Assembly (NCBI GenBank): GCA_025529335.1 | Contig: JAMYHX010000078.1 | Coordinates: forward strand, 1-64,000 | Source of the DNA: Rhizopus sp. PT2906 | Lineage: Eukaryota > Mucoromycota > Mucoromycetes > Mucorales > Rhizopodaceae | Direction of reading: 5' to 3' | DNA: 64,000 nucleotides | Shown: positions 47,487 through 59,939 of the stretch, piece after piece | Numbering within the stretch: the first letter of the stretch is position 1 | How the letters are laid out: the number at the start of each line of letters is the position of its first letter | Notes under the pieces: model-generated | Told to the model about the DNA's origin: nothing | Databases searched by the model: none | What the model saw: only the letters and a program-made list of their open reading frames with translations | Program-made: the position numbers and the translations under genes

Positions 47487-48346
47487 TTGTTGTTGCTCGG
47501 CAAACGGTAAAAATATCTTGATCAACTAATAACTCGTGATATTCACGTGATCTGGAATTATGTTTTATCTTCATTTAAAGCTTTGTGATTGGGTAATATT
47601 TAAGATATATTTGAACTACTTTTTTTTACGGCTTTTGTTTCCTTTCAATAGTTTATAATGAGAGGCACGTTTCAATTCAAGCAACTGGAACTGGCGGAAC
47701 AAGTTTTATTATAACTATGCTAGAGTATTTCTTGAAGATTTAAAGAAGAAAGATATCATAGATAACTCTACAACAACAGGGAACGATTTGTTAAAATGCA
47801 ATTTTTGTTGCATTCATTTACGGGCATGCCGTTTGCGATGAATAGAATTCTCATTAATTGCTTCTGTTGGTTACCTAATTGCCCTTTCAACCGTCAACTA
47901 TAAAGTTTATAAGCACTGCATTCAACCATTCTTATAATTCATTGAGATATTAATTACAACGAACCCTTTTATTGTTTTTACCAAGTTTTAAAATAGAATA
48001 TGTTTATATATGAAAAAAATAAGAGTATGCATGTACTACAAATATATATCGGATGATGCAAAAGTTAAAACGATGTTATGTTTGAACAGCTTGTCTTTAT
48101 AAATCATTTGTAGAGTACTGTTATCATTTCTACTTGTACATGGCCTTATTGAATGTTTTTAATGCTTTTAAAATAGGAAAGAGTCTATAATAAAATAGAT
48201 CTATAGCGTAATGCAACGTCTATATACCCTGCTTTAGTGTTCCTTAAAACTTGGTTAGGGCCCTGACTATTGTTCGTGTTTCGAAAAATTTTAAACACAA
48301 AGGTCTACTATCTTTTTCTTTTTTCTTTCTTTCTTTTCTAGCACAT
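47487..48346. other. AT-rich intergenic region upstream of secreted orphan gene
   Basis: 860 bp between the tRNA and the secreted-protein gene. Contains a pyrimidine-rich stretch (48312-48340) just before the start codon, a common leader in this genome. No other coding signal. Confidence 0.4.
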
Positions 48347-49591
48347 ATGAAACGCGTGGTATATTCAATATTATTTATTTTATTACTTTCTGTTATCATA
48401 GTCAAGGTAGTAGCTAGCAGTGTACATATGGATGTAATAGGCTAATGTTATGATTAGGCTGAAGCAGGATCTGATGTCGTGAGTCTGGTTCAAGATGAGG
48501 ATACGAATGAAATAGTTGACATTGACATAATAAATAAACATGAAACGACGACAGAAAATATAAAAGAGTTGATTATACACGATAAACAGCAAGCATCAAG
48601 TTACCTCGAATACCTCAAATACCAGGTCTACAAGGTTAAAATGGAAATGCTAAGCCATGATAACGCAAGGGCATATTCACCTTCTTCCATGTATGATATC
48701 GTCTTTAGCTTAAGCCATTATTTTCCTAAATGGACATTCCCTCCTTCGTTATGGAAAGAAGATCGGGTGACACGCAGAAGAAAGATAGCAAAGTTCTTCT
48801 CAACTTCCAAGTTTGGTGATCGATTATATGCTTTACGTATACGTAACAAGGCTCTTGAATGGGCAAGCAATGCAAGCAAGCGCTTCAAGAATAATTATGC
48901 TGATGAGATGATAAATGGTGTAGACGCGTTATTTGATTCACTACATCAATTTACGAATCTTGTGTTTGAATCTGCTCACTCGTCTAAAGCTAAGCCTATT
49001 ATTCCTGAAATATTTAAGACAAACAACATCATTGATTCGTTTGCCAAAAAGGACAATGCGACATTCAACGAGATGATGAAGAGGATAAATGAAGAATTTG
49101 ATACACTTGTTAATCCCTCAGGAGAATTACGTGTCAGTTTTGAAAGTATCCGATATGATATTATGAAGGAAATGAAGGAAACCAGAAATGATTTGTACAA
49201 AAAGGTGCATGGTACTTTAGTGCAGAGCTTTAGTGATATCCTCAGCTGTTATTACGATGTTATGGGGCAAAATGTAGATATAAAGAGTACTCAGCGGCTG
49301 CGTACTTGTTTCAATTCTATACTGAAGAAAAAGTCATCCATTGATAAAGATATCTTATCATACAAGAAACGTCTTGTTTCTCTTTGGAAACAGACTATAA
49401 ATGAGCTATTCCAGAGCCCATGGCAAGCTGATTATTGGATAGATGCATTTGCAGAAGTACAAGAAGCAGCAACTCAATTGGGAAAGAGTATTTACAAAAG
49501 TGTAAAATCAAATTATAGAGACTCTGGATTCCGATTTAATAACAACAGAAGAATCGTCATTCAGTCTCCCATTGATGTGAATTATTGGTAA
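48347..49591 (+). CDS. Secreted protein of unknown function (397 aa)
   Basis: Exon 1 48347..48406 encodes the signal peptide MKRVVYSILFILLLSVIIVK; a 51-nt intron joins it to exon 2 48458..49591, which begins AEAGSDVVSLVQDEDTNE, so the intron falls at the end of the signal sequence. The mature part is about 375 residues, mostly helical and charged, with aromatic patches (YFPKWTFPPSLWKED, SPWQADYWIDAFAEVQE) and few cysteines. Long helices are suggested at residues 190-260 (FNEMMKRINEEFDTLV; IMKEMKETRNDLYKKV). No transmembrane helix or GPI signal at the end (IVIQSPIDVNYW). I recognise no family; extracellular or ER-lumenal location is inferred from the leader. Confidence 0.75.
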
Positions 49592-50568
49592 AGAAAAGGA
49601 GGCATGCTACACATCTACATAACAGGACTAAAATAAACGCTTTTCTTTTTTCTCTTTTATGTCGCAAAGCTACTTGGACCCATTTCTATTGAGAAAAGGG
49701 TTTGTTTTGGCTTGTATTTTGATTCTGCTGAAGATACGAACATGGTGATGTTTTACAGGTTGGTGATCGTAGTAAGTAGTGTTTGGTGGTGTTAAGAAGG
49801 GAAAAGATTGCAAATGAACAAACTATGAAAGTGCTTGTGTGATGAACAAAAGCAAATATTTATGTTGTAAATAAAATATGACTCGACTGTAAAATGAATT
49901 AAGTTAAAGTTTCGTTGATAAAATGCCAATTTAGAACAATTTTTAGTCCCTGAAAATCCAAAGGTTAGCGTTAATATTAGGACAAAAAAAAAGTACTGAC
50001 TCTAGAACTTTAAGCAATTAGATTCAAATGGAAAAATACTATAAAAAAGAAAGAGATTGTTTTCATAGCCTCGATCAATCTAAATGAACGATCAGCAAGA
50101 GGGTGTGTTAAATTGGACGACGTAATAAACACCCAGTGATGTTGATACTTTTGATGTATAGATTATGAAGGTGATCACAGAGTTATTCTTCAGGAGTATT
50201 ATCACGTGTGGCTCAAGGTCAGTATAAAATTTATAGATAACAAGAATTTACCAGTGCTGTTTAGACAAAGATTATAAAGGAACATGGCAAAAATAAATTC
50301 CTTGCTTACATGTAAATAATGATTTCATTATGTCAAGGTCCAAATCATATACAAGAAACAAGCAAACTATTAAAGGCTTTTTTTTTTTTTTTTTCTACTG
50401 TCAATTTAACATATGATATAGAAAAATACACAAGACATTAAAGTATGATGCATGAAAGACGTAATGGTTGTGACAAATCATTATTTCTGGTGTAGCAACA
50501 ACAGAAACAGTAGATACAATAATGAATACTAATGTCATTTATTGACCATCAAAAGGTCTTTGTAAGAG

Positions 50569-50604
<36 letters not shown>

Positions 50605-51072
50605 AGCTGTTGCTTTTGATGACTCCCTCTTTTACTACATCCTTAATAGGAAAGATGGTTATGCCCCCAAAAGGAATAATAAATCAAGAAATGTTATACT
50701 TTATAGTCAGGTGTATCTATAAAATATAAACAATATGCTTGTAAATTATACATGATTTATATGTAAAGACTGTAATATGAAATCGTAACATTATGATTTA
50801 CATGAAGACTGTATAAAATAGGTTAGGGAAATGACTGATTTCTTAAAGTTTCCTAAAACAGGAGCAAGCACGATTTCCCGATTCTTTTTTCTTCTTCTTT
50901 CCCTTTTTTTCTAGCTCTCTTCCCTTTCTTTCAGTAAACAAGTTTAAAACAAATATTGGTAAACAAGTTTGCTTCTTTAAAGAAATTGAGTTCTAAATTA
51001 CTATTTCTTTAGTTTTTTTTATTTTATTCTCTCTCTCTCTTTTTTTGATATTTCTTTCACACAATTGGGTCA
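49592..51072. other. AT-rich intergenic region
   Basis: Nearly 1.5 kb without a supported gene. Contains a T16 tract (about 50379-50394) and an A tract of about 33 (50571-50603). The last 150 bp before 51073 are pyrimidine-rich (CTCTCTCTC), the probable leader of the PH-domain gene. Confidence 0.45.
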
Positions 51073-54000
51073 ATGACAGACAACAAGTCAAGAAATGAAA
51101 TCATAGACTCTGACGATACTAGTTCAGACTATACCCCAAACCCTAGGCCGAGTCGTAGAAAAATAACCATGTCCACCCGAAGAAACTCTCGTATGTTATA
51201 TTTAGAAAAATATGGACTTGACCAACCTGGTTGGTACAGTTCAGACAATCTTCATGACTTTGATAATGACTCTACTGACGAAGATAATAACGAAGAACTT
51301 GAAGAACAAAGAAAGAAAATTGAAGAATACAGAGCACAGCCTATCCAATCATGTATAGACCCTTTTGCACCCAACACACAACCTATAGGCAATACCCCCC
51401 TTAAACGTCCTGTGTCAATAAGGAATTACATGCAGAACACAACAAACCAAAAAAGACCCGCTCGATTTGTCAAGCCTATCAATTCAGCTTCATCTCTAGG
51501 CAAAGTTGCTTTACCACCTACTGAGTTTATCCATGTACATAAGTTATTAGAAGCATATGAAAAGAAAGTTTACATCGAAGGTTATCTTCAAAAGAAGAAT
51601 GACCTCAAATCCAATGGGACTTCATGTAACGCAAACAAATGGACTGTTTGGTATGTGGAGCTCTGCGGTCCTGTTCTTAGTCTTTGGGAAGCTTCAGATA
51701 CCTCACCTAGCCAGGATATATTTCCTCAATACATCAACATCACCGATTCTACTGTACATATCGAACCCACCATATCACCCAATGCATTCTCATTAAACTC
51801 GGCTGGTGCCAATCGCTACATCCTACAGACTCCTGATTCAGAAGCTCTCCGTCGCTGGGTCTTGGCTATACGTCTCTCTTGCTTTGAGTGCTCACGCATT
51901 CAAGAAATCTATACTAGGGCTTTCATTTGTCGACCCCAATACACTAAATTTCTTACCATCAACAAAAAATCGCATGTCACTGCTACCGGCTTTCTTCACG
52001 TTCGTTTCCCAAATGCGACAGGCTGGAAACAGTACTGGGTGGTGGTCACTAATCAAAAAAGGCAAAAAGGCTTATTCAGTAAAAAAGCAACACCATCCAC
52101 CGGTCGCATCATGTTTTACGAGTCCAAAAAGGCAAAATATCCTGTGATGACACTTCAACAGGTCGTACAGGCATACACTGTTTATCCAGAATCACCTAAA
52201 CTGATAAGCATGGCAACACTTTTTAAAATCGAAGGATCTTTATATCAGACTTACTCTGGAAAGGATCTAAAATTGGTCAATGCATCTTCAAGCGCCCTAT
52301 TGATGACATCCACGACTGCAGAATTGGTCGAATGGCTTATTCACGTCTTTGATTGCTTTCAGCTGTATGGACGCCCCCAATCATTCTTGAATGACCCTTT
52401 TAATCCAAAGGCACTTGATTTTGGAGAAATGACGACAAGTCGGCTGAACGCTAGCCTGTTTCTGGAACCTGAGGAAGTCAGCCATGTTAGCATAGAGAGT
52501 CATTTACTTGAAAGCAAGACGGAATTTGCAGCAGTATTAGCTCAAAAATTAAAAAACAGACCAACCCCCTTAACAACAGTAACTGAAACATTTGCTGCAA
52601 GTGCTGCAGATCATGATAGACATCCGAAACCCGTGACTGCGAGGAAAAGTCAATCCAGGGCACTGGTAAATGCTAGTGATATCAGTGATGAGGATGGGAA
52701 GAGTGAGAGTGAAACAGATAGTGACGATAGCTCTGTATACAAACTAGGAGCAAAGGCGGTGAAGCAGAATGTGAAGTCATCAACTGAATTACCGCCATCT
52801 ACTTCAAACACAACATCAAAATCAAGCTCTGAAATATCTGAAATATCATCATCAAATACTATCGCGGATGCCATTGCCGCAGACGTGCTCTTGCCCGCTG
52901 TCAATAAATTGTCTATGGGGGACGATTTTGCTAATAGCGTTCTTTCTAATCCTCAATTTAACAGCCAGTCGCCCATGAACCATCAACAGCAACAGCAACA
53001 ACAACAACAACAACAGCATCAGCAAGAAGAACAAAGGCAACCAGTGCGACCAAAGAGTTATGCGCCAAAAACCGAAGTAAAGTCATACCAAAGAAGCTTC
53101 AAAGGAACATCGGATTCTGATAGCTCTGTGGCAACAGAAGATATACAAAGGAAAAAAATGCTTGCAGAGAGAAAACAGAGAAAGCACAGTAATGCTTCTT
53201 CAAGGCTTTCAGCCATTCCTTCTCGAACACCATTTGTATCGCCACTGTGGCAAATGAATCACTCAACCGCTTCCTTTTCTCAAAGTAACAACTTAGAGAC
53301 TTCATCCATTGACCCTCGTATGATGTTGAACACCAGTTCTCCATTTTTTCATAGCACAGATGTGCTACCGCAGCACCATCCTCAACAATATCAGCGACCA
53401 GAACGAATCCGATATGCATCAAGTGTGTCAGGATACAGCCAAAAAGAAAGTCTATCTAGGATTGATGATGATGATACACCTATTGCAGACACATATTCTA
53501 CCGGAAGCAGCGCAGTCAACCAAACTAGTAGTCGGACAAAAGCTAGATCAGAGCAAGGCTTCATGGATCAGTCTTTGTTCCCCATGATGAATAACGGCTT
53601 ATCACCGACCGGGCTCATACACACGATTGATGAAAGAAAAAAGCAAGAGTCCATGACAGATGATCAAAAGATGATGTGGAACCGTATGATGCAGCAACAA
53701 CAATGGATGATGCAACAGGTAGTGCTACAAAAATAGCCAAATGCTTGTTTTTTCTAAGTCTTTTTATAGTATATGGGTCAGTGTAATATGATGCCAATGA
53801 TGATGCCAATGATGGACCCAAGGTTCATGCCACAACCTTTCATGATGATGGATCCTCGATTTATGCCAGGATCCCCCATGATGATGCCACCGATGTCACC
53901 GATGTCACCTGGCATGATGTCTCCTTCACCCACATTGAGCACGACTAGTAGCACTCGTCCACGTGGTAATAGTCAGTATTCATCAAAAGAGACAGATTCA

Positions 54001-54096
54001 CATAGGCGATATGAAAAGAGAAACATGTCATCTGCAGGTTCTGTTACTGAAAGCGTCTATACTACAAAATCCTGGCAAAAACGTAGTAGAAATTAA
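51073..54096 (+). CDS. Double-PH-domain protein of the Caf120/Skg3 type
   Basis: Exons 51073..53718 and 53770..54096, 990 aa. The N-terminus is acidic and disordered (SDDTSSDYTPNPRPSRRK). PH domain 1 at about 160-275 (VYIEGYLQKKNDL, WYVELCGPVLSLWEA, RRWVLAIRLSCFE); PH domain 2 at about 305-445 (TATGFLHVRFPNATGWKQYW, GRIMFYES, ELVEWLIHVFDCF). A long Ser-rich disordered region follows, with a Gln tract at about 637-653, then a Met/Pro-rich C-terminus (MMMPPMSPMSPGMM). This architecture matches the yeast Caf120/Skg3 pair, of which Caf120 is a CCR4-NOT associated factor; function here is inferred. Confidence 0.85.
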
Positions 54097-54398
54097 CCTT
54101 TACATCTTTACTTTATATTCCTTAATCCTTCCCTCCTTTTTTTCTTTCTTTTTGTACATACATGAATTGTCACCCTTTATTATTGCATTGACACACACAC
54201 ACATACATACACAATCTTGGCTGAATTAAACTACAATGTTAAGTCAGTTTTACTATAGGATGATTATGTCTTTACTTTGTAAATCTGTTGATATATTACA
54301 TCCATCTTTTGTAATGTATTTAAATTAGCTTCTCTTTAACCGTAGTAAAGCTTGAAATTGAGTCAATGTACAATTTGTTACACACAGCATATATTTTA

Positions 54399-54435
54399 GA
54401 ATAGCAATGTTGCCGAAAAGACGACAGAGGATGTG
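54399..54435 (+). repeat. 37-bp perfect inverted repeat, left arm
   Basis: Identical in reverse complement to 54598..54634 over all 37 bases (starts GAATAGCAATGTTGCC, ends GACAGAGGATGTG); spacer 162 bp. Homology continues imperfectly inward (AGCTTTTCTAGC against GGCTTTCTAGC) after a small deletion. Confidence 0.95.
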
Positions 54436-54597
54436 ATATTCAGCCCTGGTATCAAAAGCTTTTCTAGCTCCTGCCCAAGCTACCATGGCTTCTTCATCCA
54501 AGATGCACGCATAGAAAGATGTAAAGAGAGCAATAGGTTTTTTATTTATTTATTCATTGTTTTTCTGAGAATAATGCGTGGCTAGAAAGCCTATAAC

Positions 54598-54634
54598 CAC
54601 ATCCTCTGTCGTCTTTTCGGCAACATTGCTATTC
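54598..54634 (-). repeat. 37-bp perfect inverted repeat, right arm
   Basis: Reverse-complement partner of the arm at 54399..54435. Together they could form a 37-bp perfect hairpin with a 162-nt loop if transcribed. Confidence 0.95.
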
Positions 54635-54689
54635 GTGGCTGTATATTTTATGGCCGTTATGGTCCATCCCTATTCAAATCCTTTGCATT

Positions 54690-54955
54690 TTTTTTTTTCA
54701 TTTAGCCAAACTATCAAACAATCAACACGGTCTTCTAGTGTCACATCCGGTAACAAATCATAATTTGCTTGATGCTCAATCTTCAGCTGCGCAAGGATGT
54801 TTATTGTCTCTTCAAGTGTGGCCTGCGATTGTTCATGCATAAATAAAATCATTTCTTCCTTTTTTGTCAATGGCAATATATACTCACGTTCAAGTTCAAG
54901 TGTAGTTGAATGAGGTGTCTCAATGGGTTCACTTCTTTTGCATTATCATCATTCA
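54690..54955 (-). other. Coding-like segment of unknown gene
   Basis: Minus-strand frame reads EPIETPHSTTLELEREYILP, LTKKEEMILFMHEQSQATLE, ETINILAQLKIEHQANYDLL and DRVDCLIVWLNEK, a balanced, helix-like composition without stops for about 88 codons. No clear start codon context or partner exon. The right arm of the inverted repeat lies just downstream on the same strand. Possibly an exon of a relic or unmodelled gene. Confidence 0.35.
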
Positions 54956-55064
54956 ATTTTAAAGATATTTCACTTCTGTCTAATTTGTCATGAGCGAAAT
55001 GTTTGCTTCAGGAAAATGGATCAGTGTCGTACAGCAGAGCCTAGGGACCAACAAAGCTTTTCAA

Positions 55065-55370
55065 TGTGTGGCGTCAAGCTAAGCATGGCTTTATAAAGTT
55101 GCCGACTTGTTTTGTTTCTTTTCAGGAAGAAAGAGATAAAAAAGGAGTGTTATTATTTATTCTAGTTTTATGTTGTCAGTTGATCAACAAAGATGCAAGA
55201 ACAAGTGTAATTATAATAATTCGTATTTTATATCAAGAAATGAACTGGGCAAGCCTTAGATTAGGCAGAAGCTTTGATAGTGTGAAGTTGTAAAATGATG
55301 TCACATGTAGTGCCTAGAAGAAGCGCTCGTAGTATTAGCTTATTTTCTGGTGCATGTAGTGTTGGCCAAA
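55065..55370. repeat. Dispersed repeat, copy B
   Basis: Colinear with 39270..39450 over at least five blocks, including TTTATGTTGTCAG and TATTTTCTGGTGCATGTAGT, with about 75 extra bases between the last two. In this copy the stretch after SARSISLFSGACSVGQRPKR is open, hinting that the repeat derives from a protein-coding family. Confidence 0.65.
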
Positions 55371-55806
55371 GACCAAAGCGGAATGGACTTGAAACTATGC
55401 GCAGGTGATATTAAATAAAACTTTCTCTTTTCTCTAATAAACCATTGGTCTCTCTATCTTCAAAATTTACATAAAAAGAAATGGCTAATATTACAGGGTT
55501 ATCTTTTTAATATCTAAAGAGTACAGACTTAAATGATTTATGAGGTATACACTAGTATATAATAATACAGGTTGTCAGAAGGAAATGTGTGTATTATCGT
55601 TAAAAGTGGTATAATACACATTTGTTTTTGGACAGGTGAATATTCCTTCAAGAATCAAGTGTACTGAATGGAATAATCGCATCATTTTCAAGTCCAGTAA
55701 ATAAGAACTTGTATGAGACATCGGACTTTCATGTTGTATTTGGAGTACCACCACAGAAACAAGAAGTGACACCTTTACTTTTTCTTTTATTCCAAACATA
55801 AATCCT

Positions 55807-58645
55807 ATGGTAAATAAAGCTGTCGTAAAAAATGTATTATCTGGTGATACTGTCATCTTGAGAGGCAAACCTCGTCCTAACGGTCCTCCTGCTGAAAGAC
55901 TCTTGGCACTATCCAACGTTCAAGCACCTAGATTAGGAAGCACATCGAGATCAGATGAGGTACGTGTTCTAGCTTAAGAGAAAGAGAGAGAGAGAAAGAA
56001 AGAAAACTAAAACAAGACTAGCCTTTTGGTTTTGAATCTCGAGAATTTCTTCGAAAGCTGCTCGTAGGTAAAGAAGTTTCTTTCGTTCCTGAATATACCA
56101 CAACAACACAGCGTGAATACGGTAGCATCTACTTGGCCAACGGTGAGAATGTCCAAGAATTAGGTGTAAAGGCTGGTTGGTTAAAAGTACGTGAGGGTGG
56201 TAAAACGACTAGTGAAGACAAACAAGATGTCTTGGATCGTTTAGAGCAGCTACAGAATGAGGCTCAGGCAGCCAAAGTGGGTATGTGGAATGATACTGAA
56301 AAGGTAAGACTTGTTACATAAAAAGAGGAAGAGAGAGAGACGTAAACTCATAGTAATCATCCCTAGGGTATTCGTGATATATCCTTTACTTTTGAAAAAG
56401 ATCCTCATGCATTTTTGAACAAATATAAGGGAAAGCCCTTGAATGGTAAATTTGTGTGTGTGTATATATGTATAGGCATGATTTACTAATGGAGGGGGGA
56501 AATACTGTAGCTATTATCGAACAAGTTCGTGATGGATCTACTTTCCGCGTCCTATTGCTCTTGCCAGATAATACTCAACAGATTATCACATTAAGCTTAT
56601 CTGGAATTAAAGCGCCTACTTGTAAACGCGACAATGCTGAGGACGGTGCTGTCTCAGAACCCTTTGGTGAAGAAGCCAAGTACTTTGTAGAATCCCGTTT
56701 ACTTCAACGTGGTGTAAAGGTAGTTTTGGAAGGACTATCACAGGGACAGACCTTTGTTGGATCCATCCAGCACCCTGCCGGTAACATTGCCGAACTTTTA
56801 CTTTCTCAGGGCTTGGCTAAATGTATTGACTGGAGTATTACCTTGGCAACATCTGGCCCTACTCCTTTAAGAAATGCAGAAAAATTGGCAAAAGAAAAGA
56901 AGCTTCGTCTTTGGCGCAATTTTGTTGCAAAAGCACCTACTGAGACGAATGAATTTGACGCTACCGTGATTCGTATTATCAGTGGTGATATGGTTCTTGT
57001 CAAAACGAAGAATGGCGGAATTGAGAAAAAGATACAGTTTGCAAGTATCAAACAACCCCCTCGTGGTGCTGGTTCAACAGCCCCTACTTCCAAGAGCAAA
57101 GACGTAAAGGAAGTTGGATACCAGTTCGAAGCAAGAGAGTATCTGAGAAAGAAGCTGATTGGCAAGCAGGTACATGTTGCGATCGATTATCACAAGCCTG
57201 CTCAAGAGGGATTCGAAGCCAAGGATTGTGCAACTGTCATTCAGGGAAGCCAAAATGTTGCCGAACAGCTTGTCCTTCGTGGCCTTGCTACTGTCATTCG
57301 CCACAGAAAGGACGATGATAACCGTGCTCGTCATTATGATCAATTGTTGCTTGCAGAAAAGAAGGCCGAGGAACAGCAAAAGGGCGTTCACAGTCCCAAG
57401 GAGCTTCCAGTAACTAGAATCGTCGACGCTTCTGAAAGCGCTGCCAAGGCTCGTCAATTCTTTACCTTCTTGAAACGTGCTGGTAAGCTCAGTGCCGTTG
57501 TCGAGTACGTTTCTAATGGCTCGCGTCTGGCCCTTTGGATTCCCAAGGAGAACTGTCGTGTCTCATTTGTGCTCTCTGGTGTTCGTGCACCTCGTGTGGG
57601 TCGTACGACAACTGATAAATCTGAGCCTTTTGGTCAAGAAGCCCTGGACTATGTCTCTCAAAAGTGTCTTCAGCATGATGTTGAAGTTGAAATAGAAAAC
57701 GTAGACAAGGTTGGAAGTTTTGTTGGTTCATTATTTATCCAAAGCGAAAACCTGGCTGTATCCTTGCTCGAACGTGGTTTGGCTACAATTCATGAGTATT
57801 CTGCAGATGAATCACATCATGTCAACCAACTTTATGGAGCTGAGCGTCAAGCCAAGAATGAAAAGCGAGGTCTATGGGCAGAAGGTATTAGTGAAGAGGT
57901 TGAACAGACAAACACAAATACCAGTACAGGCCCCAATCGCGAGTATATTGATGTGGTTGTCTCTGAGATATTGAGCGGTTCTCACTTTTACGTACAAAAG
58001 GTTACTGATGAAATTCAAAAGCTTGAAGCCTTGATGAAAGAATTGGATGAATACTATTCTAGCCGTCCTTCAGATCCTACTTTCAAGCCCCGCGTTGGAG
58101 ATCTTGTCTGCGCCAAGTTTACCGAAGATGATGGATGGTATAGAGCCAAGATTCGTCGTATCTCTCACGAAGGTATTGAAGTTCATTATATTGACTATGG
58201 TAACTCTGAAACCTTATCATCTGCTCGTGTGCGTGCTCTGGCCGATAAATTCAAGACATTAAAGCCTCAGGCTCATGAAGCTGTTTTATCCTTTGTAAAG
58301 AGCCCCGAACGAGATCAAGATTATGGTATTGAAGCTTATGAACGATTCCGTCAACTTACAGCCAATAAACAGTTAGTGGCTAATGTTGATGCTCGTGAAG
58401 GTAACACGTTATGCCTCACGCTCTACGATTTCCGAAAGTCTACAAGTGCGGAAGTGAGCGTCAATTTGGATATGGTTCAAGATGGTCAGGCTTATGTTAC
58501 CCCCAAGGTGCGCTATACCCATGGCAATGAAACTATCATCAAAACACTCCAGGAAGCTCAAGAACAAGCCATTCGACGACGACTTGGCATGTTTGAATAT
58601 GGCGATATTACGGGTGATGACGATATTCGAGATACTTATTACTAG
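55807..58645 (+). CDS. SND1: Tudor staphylococcal nuclease (SND1 / p100)
   Basis: Exons 55807..55959, 56022..56303, 56367..56445 and 56511..58645, 882 aa, the usual length. Four SN-like domains are recognisable by repeated openings: VKNVLSGDTVILRGKPRP, IEQVRDGSTFRVLLLLPD, VIRIISGDMVLVKTKNGG and VEYVSNGSRLALWIPKEN. The Tudor domain at about 693-755 (PRVGDLVCAKFTEDDGWYRA, then VHYIDYGNSE) is embedded in the fifth, split SN domain. Intron 3 must use the acceptor at 56510: the earlier TATAG at 56475 leads to a stop. SND1 acts in RNA turnover, splicing and stress granules; nuclease capability is not certain from motifs. Confidence 0.95.
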
Positions 58646-58687
58646 AAAAAAGTTTTGTCTCCTAATAAAACCTTTTGATTTCTCTGT

Positions 58688-59881
58688 TTATTGAAATGCT
58701 ACGGTATATTTTTCAGCAACTGCTTTTGAACTGGCGCTGGCAAAACCAGTGCCTTCAGGTGTCATATCTACAATATCTTTGGATTTCACTTTCTTTTCAC
58801 AAACATAGCATTTCTTTGATTTCTTTACAAACATATCTACGCAGGTATTACAGATAACATGGCCACATGAGCGCATAACTATGAATAAGGATTAACAGCA
58901 AGTATAAAATAACTAATGTATACTTACTTGATAACTTGTAAGCGTTAGTAATCGTCTTTAAGCAAGCAGGACAAACGTTTTTATCCTTGCCACTTCCTTC
59001 AGCTTGAAACTTGACATCAATCAATGACTTGATACTACCATAAATTCAATGATTAGAAAGAGAAAAAAGAGACGCAACAATAACCTATTGTTTACCTTAG
59101 AGGATGAGCCTTTTCTGCGGCATGACACATGACTTGAGTCTTTACTGGTTTTAAAAGAGATGTATCTGCAGCTGGTGTCAACGAGGGCTATAAGAAGAAT
59201 GTTTTAGGCAATGTATTGCGTAAACAACAAGAGCCCACTTACCACCCAAAATGATGCAATCTTTGGCTTTGTAGCTTCCTCTTTTTCCTCCTTTAGCTGC
59301 AAGGAAGTCCTTTCTATATCCTTTTCAGCGACTGATCGAATCTCATCCTCTGTTAATTCAAATTTACGCTTTTTTCCACTATGATTACTGCTAATAGAGT
59401 CATTCTCATTCTTTTCTGTCTTTTCTTTAGCTTCATTGGCCTCTGCACTGCCACGACGTCTGTTTCCAAGCATGCTATTCTGTGTTTTATCAAATTCGTC
59501 TAATAATGCACGTCTAGCTTCTTCTTCTTGCAATTGTTTCTTGTTGTTTAATTCTTGAAGTCTTTGCTCCATTTGTTGCTGCTCTAACTTGATGGCTTCC
59601 TTTTGTTGTAAAATGCTCTCGTACATACATTCTCTGCAAGCAATATGTCCTTCAGCACAACAGACAGGATCTCTTGCTGTTTGAAGACATAAAAAGCAGG
59701 CGTTGTAATTTCTAAATGAATCTCTACCTAAACGTTGCTAGATTTGATAATTATAAACATGGTTCAAAGTAGTAGTGTGTGTGTGAAATATGTTTACTCT
59801 CTTTGTTCCATATTCAAGCTTATGTGCTTCATGGTATGTAAACACGCTAGAGGCAGTATTGTTCTTGGAGTGTCGAGGCAT
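58688..59881 (-). CDS. NOSIP-type RING/U-box E3 ligase
   Basis: Five exons: 59798..59881, 59243..59737, 59096..59187, 58928..59034 and 58688..58878, 322 aa. Starts MPRHSKNNTASSVFTYHE, the NOSIP N-terminal signature. A split degenerate first RING (FLCLQTARDPVCCAEGHIAC, RECMYESILQQKEAIKLEQQ) is followed by a long coiled coil, then SFWVPSLTPAAD and a C-terminal RING: VCPACLKTITNAYKLS, RSCGHVICNTCVD, KCYVCEKKV, ending TPEGTGFASASS. NOSIP proteins are spliceosome-associated ubiquitin ligases. Stop is 42 bp from SND1; the start is 58 bp from the divergent CWF19 start. Confidence 0.92.
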
Positions 59882-59939
59882 TTTCTAAACCAAAAAAAAA
59901 AAAAAAATGACAATAATTTTTTTTATTCTTTTTCAAATA
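59882..59939. promoter_or_regulatory. 58-bp bidirectional promoter between NOSIP and CWF19 genes
   Basis: Two divergent genes, both linked to spliceosomes, have start codons only 58 bp apart; the gap is mainly an A run (59892-59907) and T-rich sequence. Co-regulation through a shared nucleosome-free region is inference. Confidence 0.5.

Larger units (their letters stand above)
54097..55806. other. Intergenic region with inverted and dispersed repeats
   Basis: 1.7 kb between the Caf120-like stop and the SND1 start. Contains the 37-bp inverted repeat, the second copy of a dispersed repeat and a coding-like minus-strand segment listed separately. The remaining sequence shows no gene. Confidence 0.5.

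Noticed and set aside
56446..56475. TATAG acceptor at 56475 for SND1 exon 4
   Set aside because: Joining there leads to an in-frame TAA; the acceptor at 56510 yields the conserved NAIIEQVRDGSTF.
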